Source of the DNA: Symsagittifera roscoffensis
Taxonomy: Eukaryota; Xenacoelomorpha; Acoela; Convolutidae
Direction of reading: 5' to 3'
DNA: 64,000 bases
Assembly (NCBI RefSeq): GCF_963678635.1
Contig: NC_087070.1
Location: 28,992,048-29,056,047, forward strand
A program made the position numbers and the translations under genes. The notes below the pieces were generated by a model. The model saw only the letters and a list, made by a program, of their open reading frames with translations, searched no databases and was not told where the DNA came from. Below, piece by piece: positions 54,501-64,000 of the stretch. Positions within the stretch are counted from its first letter, which is position 1; each line of letters begins with the position of its first letter.

Positions 54501-56940
54501 TGGTTCCGCTGTAGATGCCATAATTGCTGAAACGATTTTGCGCCCTTGGTTTTATGAGCAAGTACTCACTTGAATTCATACGCCAATCATCGGTGTGGGC
54601 ACCTGGTCAAGCGACAGGGTGAAGTGTGTGGCCAACATGGCTTTCAGCTCATCACTTTTTACTCCATCCATGAACTTCGAGGCGATTGCCAAGTTTCGCT
54701 CCGATATTCTCTCATCAGGACTGCTCCTCTTTCTGAGTAACTCAAGGTCATCCAAAAACTTGTCTATGGATTCGTCATCTCTTTGACGCCTCTTTTCAAA
54801 CTTCACCATAGCTTGATGCCCTAGTACACCGGAGCCGAAACAAAGCAGCAAGATGTCGAATATCTTGTGAGCGCTGTCTCGTTCATTAGTCCTTTTCGCC
54901 ATTACACAACTTAAGGCGGTATCCTCTAGGTTGCTTGTCAGTGCGCTGCATTCCTGTTTCTTTGAGAGAATCTCTAATGCGGTCCGTGCTGCTAGGTCAT
55001 AATTAACTTTGAGCGCACCGGTCGACTCCGCCTTCACGCTCGAGACAATTGCCTCATCAGGTAAGGTTTTCACCTTCTTGGTTGTAAAGGTGCATGTTGT
55101 CACCTCTTTCGTACGTGACTCGGCTTATTTCATCAGGCGGGCTCGACTTGCCTTGACCCCCGACAGTGCCTCCTCATGGCGCGGATGCTTCGCGTCCGCT
55201 ACTGCATCCCAGAATTGAGTGCAATCAGACTTGAAATATCGCTCCAAGTTTCAGAAGAAGCATTTTGGTCCATATCTCATTATGAGTACTCTCACAAACA
55301 CTTCCTGGTCCTCATCGGTCGCATCAACGTCGTCAAGACAATTGCCTATTGCTTTCATGTTTTGTTTGTGAGCAGAACAGGCGAATACATGGTGGCCCAT
55401 TGAACCACAATTCGCACATGACCTCCTCTTATCCATGTCGTCACGAGGTCTATACCAACTTGAGTTCGCGCCAGCGTTTGTTCCGCTGTAGATGCCATAA
55501 TTGCTGAAACGATTTTGCGCCCTTGGTTTTATGAGCAAGTACTCAGTTGACGTCATACGCAAATCATCGGCGTGGGCACCTGGTCAAGCGACAGGGTGAA
55601 GTGTGTGGCCAGCATGGTTTTCAGCTCATCACTTTTTACTCCATCCATGAACTTCGAGGAGATTGCCAAGTTTCGCTCCGATATACTCTCATCGGGACTG
55701 CTCCTCTTTCTGAGTAACTCAAGGTCATCCAAAAACTTGTCTATCGATTCATCATATCTTTGACGCCTCTTTTCAAACTTCATCTTAGCTTGATGCCCTT
55801 GTACACCGGAGCCGAAACAAAGCAGCAAGATGTCGAATATCTTGCGAGCGCTGTCTCGTTCATTAGTCCTTTTCGCCATTACACAACTTAAGGCGGTATT
55901 CTTTAGGTTGCTTGTCAGTGCGCTGCATTCCTGTTTCTTTGAGAGATTCTCCCTCAAAATGTAATTTCATCGCCTCTATCCAGGTGTCGATGCAGCCATC
56001 TGATTCGTCCTTGTATGACTTCGTCTTTTTGAGTGTCTTTAGTGAGCAACCGTGTCCCCCAAGTGGCCTCCGCCTCCATTGGGACTGGTCTCGTCCAACC
56101 CGGCCTCGACCGGGCTGCCCTGGATCTCTCCCTGTGATTAGACTCAAAACTTGTTCTTGATCTCGGCTGGGCCCCGGCATAGCTGTGGGCTCCATCTCCA
56201 CCAGTCGCCTGTCGTGAGTCCTCTCTTGGGAAGGACGCTTCTCCCGATTGCTACCGTTTAGGACTTCATCTAGCTTCCGCATCATCAGGTCAGATATGGC
56301 ATCTAACCTTTTCTCCAGGCTGGTCATCGTATGAGCATAGCTATTGTCATGATCGTTCAACAATCGAAATCGCTCGATCTCTCTCGCCATCCTAAAGTCT
56401 CTTTCTTCCGACTCCTTAGCTGCTAGATCCAAGCTCTGTGTTAAGCGTTGATTGGTGTTCCGAATGAATTGGGCCTGATCGGTTCTTAATTGTGACTTTA
56501 CATCCGTAAGCTCATTTTATAACTTCTCTTGACCTTGCTGAGCCCTCTCTTTGACTCGATCTATTTTCTTAGTCATGTCCCGTCGCAGCTCTTCGAGGCC
56601 TGTCATTACACCGGCAAACAGGTCACTCATGTCGCTAGCCGTTCCCAGCATTGGGTTAAGACCAGGAGACGATGACGTCAATTGAGGTTGCAGCCTGGTA
56701 CTCGACGATGCACCACCTTTCTGTGTGCCCATCGACACCATCAGCCTGTCTATCGCATGTGGACGACGCTCCCAACCTTATTCGGTCTGAGATTGGTCTA
56801 CTTGGCGAGTCCGAAAACGCTTTCTTGCTCTTCTCCTGTCTCGGGCTAGGTGTGAAGTCCATGTCCGAGTGCATGAGCCCCAAACCGCCATATCCTTGCC
56901 CTGTTTGACTAGAGAGGATTGTTCTTTTCTCCACATGTTA
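48591..56940 (-). pseudogene. Element B relic of gag-pol
   Basis: Recognisable from right to left: coiled coil, gag capsid segments, CCHC knuckle (CANCGSMDHHVFAC), RT with YVDD, RNase H (DTNASVVAISG), parts of integrase, the GPF module (WRGPFQITEV) and the macrodomain-like C-terminus near 48,597-49,050. Fossil copy, broken many times. Confidence 0.9.
53994..55947 (-). repeat. 977-bp tandem duplication inside element B gag
   Basis: The unit starting TCTCTAATGCGGT at 53,994 repeats at 54,971, and both units carry the same gag capsid and zinc-knuckle segments (YLLIKPRAQNRFSNYGIYSG appears in each). They differ by scattered substitutions, so the duplication is not recent. Confidence 0.88.
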
Positions 56941-57377
56941 CTATTAGTCCCGGATTTGGACGTTCTCTTGAACAATAGTTCTTCTCGCATTTCGACCTCG
57001 GAACGCTCCGAGGCCTCCTCGGTTCTTTCAACTTCCTCCCTTCTATAGTCCTGGCCTGGATCTTCCAGGTACGCGTGATGGTGGTAGTCGGGTCGGGTCA
57101 GCGTTTGCTCCCCCTCCTCGAAGGGATCCGTTGGTGTCTCGCTCGCTGATTCGGCCTCACCGCTTCGCCCTTCATCACCATTGACGTTCTTCTCGCTTCT
57201 CAGTTTCATTCCGCTCACTGAAGGACCAGCTTGACCTCTAATCGTTGCTTCGTCAGCAAAAACGTCGGAAGCGCTGCTAATCGTGGATCGGCTTCGCCGT
57301 ATTTTAAACTTTCGTGTAGTTTCCGTGCTCAGCCTAGGAATCTTAGTTGTTACTCCTAACGAGTCTCTACGGTGCAT
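56778..57377 (-). pseudogene. Element B counterpart of the small upstream ORF
   Basis: Starts MHRRDSLGVTTKIPRLSTETTRK and keeps the acidic middle (RREEVERTEEASERSEVEMREE). It lies in the same place relative to gag as the ORF in element A. Confidence 0.75.
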
Positions 57378-60355
57378 GTCTCATGATAAAACAAACATTT
57401 TTTCGACGGCAATCCACAGGTTCTAAAATTTAATTCGAAAATATTGCTTAAGCCTACTCACTCAACTCTTTTAATATCGAAAATATCCTTTCAATCTCTT
57501 AGAGATACTACTAGGGACTCAGCTCAAGTTACACAAAGGTCCTGCTTAGTGTTAAGATATTACTAACTCCACTCAGTTACCTGGTATAACAATATCACAA
57601 GTTTTTACAGGAGTTTATAACTAACACATAAAACACAATTAATAACTAGATAAGAATACCCTAAAGGTGACAGCCATTTTTTTTGTTCAGTATCACTACA
57701 GACGTATCGAACCACTGCCTCGTCTAAAATCAAAAAATAATTTATAAAAGAGCAGTGATAATTTCAGTAACAGATAATTGAAATTTTAACTCTTAAAGAA
57801 AAAGACTTCCCTTGATTGGAACACTCCAAAAGAACGAAGCCCAGGACACTGTCCTCTCAAGTGAGTGTTTCTTGTCTAATACACTCACTGAGGTTATCTT
57901 TTAGGTGTCCTGCGATTGCCCGAGCTGTCCTACTAAGTAGCTCAAGGAAATCTCTGATCGAAAGTTTCTAAAGTCTATGAAAAAGCTCCCCCACACCCGG
58001 ACAGCTCCAAGTGCACGAGAGCGGGGACCAACTTTTATTCTCAAGTGAGTGTGTCTTGCCTAATACACGCATCCCCCGAGCTCTCCTACCAAAATACACA
58101 ACCAAACTAACAATAGAAAAAATTGTTTGGGTACTTCTGATAAATCCAATCTAGAATTCAAAGTTGATCACAAATTTCCGGGTCAAATGGGCTCCTAAGT
58201 TCCCAATCTGTACACGCCGTTAGTAGTTGACCTTCTATTCTGACCTTAAATGGATATCTAAGATGTTCAAACTGCAGCGGAGGGTACCTCTAAATCTTCA
58301 CTAAGGAGGGTTGATAAGGGCTTAAGTTACTCCGGAGCGTTACTTAGGAGGGTTGTTAAGACACTTAGCTTACTCCGGAGGGTTACCTCGGAGGGTACCT
58401 TAGTCACCTAAGTAACTTCGGAGGGTCCCCTTAAATTCACTAAGGAGGGTCATTAACAGGCTTAACACGCTCCGGAGGGGTGCTTCGGAGGGTTACTTCA
58501 AAATTTTAAATTTTTCAAATGTCACTTACAGGGGTCTCCAACTAGTCTGAGAAAGTGTCAAAACAAGCTAAATTGATTCTGGGTGTTATCTTAACTTCCT
58601 CGGAGGATTGCTTGAAAAAATTTTCACCAAGGAGGGTTGCTAAGGGGCTTAGCTGGCTCCGAAGGGTCGCTTCGGAGGGCTCCCCAAAGATCACGAAAAC
58701 AAATAATTTCACCGTTCTAACGCCTCCGATTGCAATCTAGCTGACGTAAAACTGGGTTGGCTGACTCGGTCAACCTTCCCAGTAAGATAAAAAGGTAAAA
58801 ATTTGGACCCTCCGAACTAACAAATTCTAAAAAAATTTTCTCTCCTGAATTTATCAACCTAAAAACGGTTAAAATTCAGCAAATTGATTACAAACGTCAG
58901 CTTATGGTACCAAAATTTTTCCGATCGGCTCTCTAGTCTTTGAGAAATCACCAAAAACGCGTTCCTCAAGTCGGCCTTTTTTTAACCACCTATATAGGTT
59001 CTCAGAGACTTTTTCCGCAATTCAAGAGTGCGTAAAAAGAATTGAAACGAACGTAGTAGCCCCGTAAGGCACTGGAATAAGGCAAAAAACCGGACCAAAA
59101 ATGGTTTGGGAACAAAAATTTGGCCAAAAACTATCAAATTTGGACCCTCCGATTCCTTCCTTTTCCAATCTTTAAGTCTCTAGCTCTATCCACGGAGCTA
59201 TTCGGAGGGTTACTCAAAATTCTCTCTAGCAACCGAGCACGTTATGCTAGCACGCTCCTAACACAAAATCTTATCGCTCTAACTCTAAAAAACTCAAAAA
59301 CTCGATCCTCAAAACATTTTGACAAAATTTGGAAAATTATCAAAATCTTGATTTAAAAAATTTTGTTTTCGCCAACTTCTACTAAATCTTTTTTCGCGTA
59401 GTATCTTTAGTTAGGGGGGTTGAACTACGTAGTAGCTCAATGTACCAAAAACATTTTGCTGTTCAAAAAAGCTCGGATATCCGAAATTTTGGGGATTAAC
59501 AGTTTGGTCGAAAAACAGTATTTTTCGACAAAATTGGGTGTTTTTCTGGTCTAAATGGGAGATAAGTAATATATAATTAGGACAATAACCTATTAGTAGT
59601 CGTTTATTAAAATAACTATATTTCTCCTTTAAAACAAAATATCCGAATTAAAACTCTTAACTCGGAAATTCGCAATCGATGGAGGGTGCAATCGGACCGC
59701 GCCAATTGTGCCCCCCACCACGTAAGTCTTAATGAAATTGTACCCGAACGATACTAAAATTGTATCAACGATACCCTACCGTCGTTGTGGATGTTGTCCC
59801 TGATGCACTCTGTTGAGTCTGGAACACGTCTGTCAGCTTGCTACTCTACACTCCGGTAAATCATTAACGTGCTTAAACACTCAAACTATACCCAAAGGAG
59901 CGTACCTAACCCACCAACAAAACACTCGATCTCTCGATCAAAAAAGACATAAATCAATCTGAAACAACAACAATAGGAAGGTCAGATCATATCCCGTCCG
60001 GAATAATACATAAACTGTCATTTCACATTTTTTAAAACTGTTTTTGGTCTTTTTTGGGTTTTTTACTGTTTTTTGTACTTTTTTGTTTTCAAGTAAGTTT
60101 TTTTTGGCTTTTTCTTGGTTATATACTATTTTTGTTCGGTTTTACGCTTTCTCTTTAAATATTTTTGGTCCCAGGGCCTTAGGATATGCGGGCTCTAGAC
60201 TTCCCACCTAACCCTCCGGCCCCCGGAATTTTTGGTCTTAACTAAGTTAAAAAGCTAAATAGTACCAGGCGGAGGGTCGGCACCTTCCGACTAATACAAT
60301 ACAGGACAATAAGGCCTCTAATTCGGGCATACACACGGAGCGGAGGGTTCGTCGC
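57378..60355 (-). other. Element B leader
   Basis: Homologous to the element A leader. Hairpin unit 1 is at about 57,806-57,960, with inner stem GTGAGTGT/ACACTCAC (57,861-57,868 with 57,881-57,888) and outer stem CAGGACAC/GTGTCCTG (57,842-57,849 with 57,905-57,912). A more decayed second unit follows to about 58,090. The GGAGGGT cluster is at 58,275-59,215. No coding signal. Confidence 0.8.
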
Positions 60356-61099
60356 TAGTAAACATTACTATTTTCAGGCCATCAGTCAAACGACTTTTAA
60401 TCAGCTTCCGTTTACATCCGAAGATAATCACATAGCTGGGTCTCGGATCCACAGACTACAAGACTATCATTGAAAACGCGGCTCGAATATCCTATTTCAC
60501 TATGTTTTTGGTGACAGTACTATATTAAATCCATTGGGGATGGATTGACCCTTTCCTCTTTCTGGCTACTCTTGATATTCTAAAATAACAAATAAAACCG
60601 GTGTTATTTCAAATAATCAGGACATCAGAGTAGCTAAAAACTAGTTTACTACAATCTTCTAACATATATCAGTCTCTGGGGGCCGAGCCTCCGCTTCCGC
60701 GCTCTTCTAGTAATAACGTCGTTATTACTCTAACTTCGTGGCATGTGAGGGTACTGCTCCTTCCTTCTTCCCCACTGAAGCCTCCTTTGTGGCTAATTAC
60801 TTCCGATAAGTGTCTTATCGTAAGTGATCGTCACAACAAGAGGCTTCGCTTTCTTCTGTCAATTTTCTCGACCATCTGTCTCTCATCAATTTGGTTGTTG
60901 TTGTGTTTTTCTCTATTTTCCGGCTAAACATGGCCGTTTCTGCATTTCTCAGAAATACGTCGCACATCGATTTTTTCTAAAAATTTACTTCTAGATTTTT
61001 GTAGCCTCCTTCTCATCAATTTATGAAGACTGAGGCCTCTAACGTAGTTTTTGTGCTGCGACGGAAGGTTCCGCTAAGCCAATCCGGGGGAATGGCGCA
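60356..61099 (-). repeat. Element B 5' LTR, incomplete
   Basis: Matches 37,939-38,743 except at its leader-side end. It ends AATGGCGCA, next to Penelope-like sequence. Confidence 0.85.
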
Positions 61100-61135
61100 C
61101 GGAAAAATTTTAAAAAGAAATTAACTTGGAAAATT

Positions 61136-63666
61136 GTGTTAGACTATTTAAATTTCTTTAAAAAAGTTCAAGTATCTGTACATAGGATGAAGTTTCTGAG
61201 AAAATGTCTAAAAAACGATCTGATACCGGACTTTTTGAAGTTTAGGTTCCCCGAGAACGGGTTTATTTCGGAAAAAGCTGTGCACTATTTTCAATGGAAA
61301 CTACTAAGGACTGAAACTTCTAGGGCAAAAGAGGATAGGAAAAGGTACGAGGAGATGCTAATTAAAGCAAGATCAATGGTGCAAAAAGAGATTGACGAAC
61401 AGTGGTGGTCATCCATTCTCCGCTTCGTGAGGCGTCAAGTTGAGGCAAGCTTAAAGACAACATTAAAAAACCATAGAAAAAATTTAGAAAAACTGTCCAA
61501 GAGACAAGATAAACCTCTTGGGGGGAGAAATGAGCAGTCAGTTAAGGTACTTGATAATATTGAACTGCCTGGATGGGTATATGATGTGCTATCAATAGGC
61601 CCGAAGCATCCCATTAGAGACAAATTTAACGAAACACACTTTTTGGCGGATATCGACATTTTCCTCCCACAATTGAAAAATTAAAAAAAACATCTGGTGA
61701 AACGTTATGTGAAACAGAAGCCGCGGCAAAAACATATGAAAAAACGTAAGGCCAACCCCAAGAGACAAAATCGTTGAAAAAACGAGGAAATATCTGAAAG
61801 ATAATGGGTTGCTGGCTGTGCCTTTTGATAATGTGTTTGGTTTTTGTATAATGAGGAGACAAAGGTATGAATCAAAGCTGGAATCATTGTTGCAATCTGC
61901 TCAGTTTGTGAAAAAAGATGCAACCACTGATGAGGTTATACTGAAAATTGAGAAGAACTTAACAAAGAATTACTAGCCATGAACAAAAAAGACGAGATAA
62001 GTGATCAGTTAGTTTCTAAGATGAGGTCAACGGGGGGCAACCCACCCATTTGTACGGTCTAGCTGAGTTACACAAGGCTGAGACACCCCTACGACCAGTA
62101 CTATCACTTCCAGGCAGCTCGTATGAAAATCTTAACAAAATGCTTGCAAAAATTTTTGGCAACATCGATGGAGCCAATATAGAAACCAATACCAAAGAGG
62201 CCAGAGAAACCATTGAAAACAATGTTCTAGATCCGGATGAAACCATAAGATCTCTTGATGTGAAAAGTTTGTACACCAACGTTCCCCTGAAGAAGGCAAT
62301 TGAAATTGCTTTACAGAAGCTGTACAGCCAGAAGTCTCCTCCTGAAATTCAAAGAGCAACCATGAAAAGATTTTTGAATATGGCGGTCAGCAAAGTATAT
62401 TTCTAGTGTAATGATTAATGGTATGTAAAAGTTCATGGTTTAGCAATGGGCGCGTCCCTCGCTGTAATTCTGGCAAACTTATGGCTGAAAGAGTACGAGT
62501 TTGCTCTAAGACAAGAAATACCGGTTGGAACGGAGATACAGCAAATTAATGACAAAAACGGTTTGTGCCCATGTTGCACCAAGCAAGTCACATATAGATC
62601 AAAGCGAATGGATGCGAGAGTTGCCGAAACCGGTATCATCTAAAATGCGGAAAAGTTTCCGATGACGTATACGCATCAATAACCGAGATAGTTGGGTACT
62701 GTGAAAGCTGCTGCCGCGCTAAGAACAAGGAGAAGGATACTCCCCAGGCAAAATGGTTCCTCAGGTATGTGGATGACATTGTTAGAACAGTCAGAGGGGA
62801 GCCGAGTTGTCTTCTCGATGCCGCCAACTCTCTTCATCCAAATCTGCAGTTCACTCTAGAGAAAACTAATTCGGAGGGGAATTTGCCGTTCCTGGATTTG
62901 AACATAAAGTATCGCATGGTAGGGGTGTAACTTGCAGTTGGTATCAAAAACCAACAGATACAGAGACTATACTGAACTATAGAAGCTGCACCCCAACTCA
63001 GTATAAGCGTAGTGTTGTCCAAGGCACTGTACACAGGGTTTTTAGGAGTACATCTAGCTGGGAGCAATTTGATAAGACTATGGAAACTAATAGGGCGCAA
63101 TGGCTGACAAATCAGTACCTTGAAAATTGATCCGCAATGGTGGCTTCAGACGCCTTGTGCAAGTTCATCGATGGCAAGGACAAGCCCCTGGATAGTGAAG
63201 GTGTTTGTCAGCTCAATCACCAAATGATATGAAGCCCCAATTGGTGATGGTGCAATCTAGAGGTAACCAGAGTCAGTATTACGCTAACAGGTTAGAAAAA
63301 TTAACTAACTTTTAAGTGGTTTTCACCACAAGAAAACTAGAATCATGTTTACCATCACTGAAGTCAGCATTTTCTAATGACCTCAAGCCAAGAGTGGTTT
63401 ATAAATTGTCATGTAGTGGATGCAATTCCACCTATGTTGGACAAAATTTTCGACATTTGACCACTAGAATTGACGAACATAAGAAAACAGACTCACCGGT
63501 AGGTCTCCATCTTCAGCAATGCCAACTTGAGGGGAATAGCGCAGATCTTAGTTGGAAAATTATAGATAGGTCAAACAACCAATCAAAATTGTTAACACTA
63601 GAGGCAATACATATCAGGAAAAAGATACCGGACTTGAACACGCGCAATGAGTTTAGGAGCAAGTAG
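61136..63666 (+). pseudogene. Penelope-like element: RT and GIY-YIG
   Basis: Segments in order: an N-terminal region (RMKFLRKCLKNDLIPDFLKF, GPKHPIRDKFNE); RT with LYGLAELHKAETPLRPVLS, SLDVKSLYTNVPLKKAI, GLAMGASLAVILANLWL and FLRYVDDIV; the thumb-side WYQKPTDTETILNYRSC; and a C-terminal GIY-YIG endonuclease (VVYKLSCSGCNSTYVGQ). Between the GLAMGAS and YVDD blocks (about 62,530-62,735) lies a Cys-rich insert (CPCCTKQVTYRSK, later YCESCC) like a PHD-type finger. The insert is a feature I recall from Penelope-like elements of cnidarians. The copy needs all three plus-strand frames and is inactive. A fragment of the same family lies at 9,064-9,210. Confidence 0.88.
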
Positions 63667-63940
63667 TTGACACTAAAAATGTAGTCCCAAAACATTCTAG
63701 GTTTTTTATTTAAAACGTACATTCCTAAATCGAAATTATGATTGAAAAACTTATAGACAAAATAATTTAAAACTGTTTAATTAATTTTATAGGTTAAAAG
63801 TAATTTAATCTTAATAGTATTTTTGAGGTCAACTGTGATTGGCTAATTATTTAACATGATGTTTAGGAACCAAAATGTATGTAAAGTATTGTAAATAACA
63901 TTTTTAAATTGATGTTTCATCGTCATTGAGATTAGTTTTT
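63667..63940 (+). other. Penelope-like element 3' flank
   Basis: AT-rich, without coding signal. It lies between the GIY-YIG stop and the hammerhead-like motif, so it is probably the element's 3' untranslated part. Confidence 0.5.
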
Positions 63941-63945
63941 TGTAA

Positions 63946-63986
63946 AAGTCCTGACGATGCACATAGTTGCAAAAACGTTTGAAATT
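63946..63986 (+). ncRNA. Hammerhead-ribozyme-like motif at Penelope 3' end
   Basis: CTGACGA (63,951-63,957) fits the CUGANGA core. A small stem TGCA..TGCA (63,958-63,971) follows, then AAAACGTTT, in the place of the GAAAC core. Penelope-like elements are known to carry hammerhead motifs near their terminal repeats. The second core block is imperfect, so activity is doubtful. Confidence 0.6.
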
Positions 63987-64000
63987 TACTTTTCAGCAAA

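Larger units (their letters stand above)
37939..61099 (-). mobile_element. Element B: older, broken relative of element A
   Basis: Same orientation, parts and order as element A. LTRs are at 37,939-38,743 and about 60,356-61,099 (the second is shorter). All five ORFs of A have counterparts here. The two LTRs differ from each other visibly, by very roughly ten percent by eye, and protein segments differ from A throughout, so B is much older. It is broken in well over a dozen places and contains a 977-bp tandem duplication in gag. I found no clear target-site duplication. Confidence 0.92.

Noticed and set aside
37939-61099. Target-site duplication for element B
   Set aside because: The flanks (CTCAG on the left, CGGAA on the right) do not match, and the right LTR is incomplete.

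Overview
This is a eukaryotic, metazoan window built mostly from retroelements nested into and beside one another, with one recognisable host gene. There are no operons, ribosome-binding sites or CRISPR arrays. The LINE, the Penelope-like element and the Ty3/Gypsy fragment at the left edge are of kinds I associate with cnidarian genomes and some other invertebrates; that is recognition from memory, and the species cannot be fixed. The flanking DNA is AT-rich and the large elements are visibly more GC-rich.

Layout: (1) 1-3,240, minus strand: a broken Ty3/Gypsy element cut by the window edge. (2) 3,241-7,792: AT-rich intergenic or intronic DNA with degenerate repeats. (3) 7,793-8,717, minus: three consecutive coding exons of a Nance-Horan syndrome (NHS/GUK-holder) family gene with an N-terminal WAVE-homology region. 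(4) 8,718-9,580: short diverged repeats and a relic of a Penelope-like element. (5) 9,580-10,374 and 34,792-about 37,420, minus: the two halves of one LINE coding for SGNH, PHD-like, reverse transcriptase and C-terminal domains, split by element A. (6) 10,375-34,791, minus: element A, a 24.4-kb Ty3/Gypsy-type element that looks largely whole; its 884-bp LTRs differ at two positions. (7) 37,939-61,099, minus: element B, an older, heavily broken relative with the same gene order. (8) 61,100-64,000, plus: a decayed Penelope-like element with RT, an internal Cys-rich insert, a GIY-YIG domain and a hammerhead-like motif.

The most interesting content is the element A/B family. Beyond a standard gag-protease-RT-RNase H-integrase polyprotein it carries a C-terminal region resembling an ADP-ribose-binding macrodomain of the TARG1/OARD1 type, a separate SGNH-hydrolase ORF, and two further ORFs (about 1,935 and 448 residues) whose function I do not recognise, the first with a possible second SGNH-like fold. 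A small upstream ORF in another frame is present in both copies. The nearly 3-kb leader holds duplicated hairpins with compensatory base changes both within A and between A and B, and many copies of the heptamer GGAGGGT/ACCCTCC. A 12-base motif abutting the 3' LTR recurs inside pol in different reading frames.

Elements A and B and the left Ty3 fragment are treated as fossils: families, parts, ends and relative ages are given, not individual lesions.
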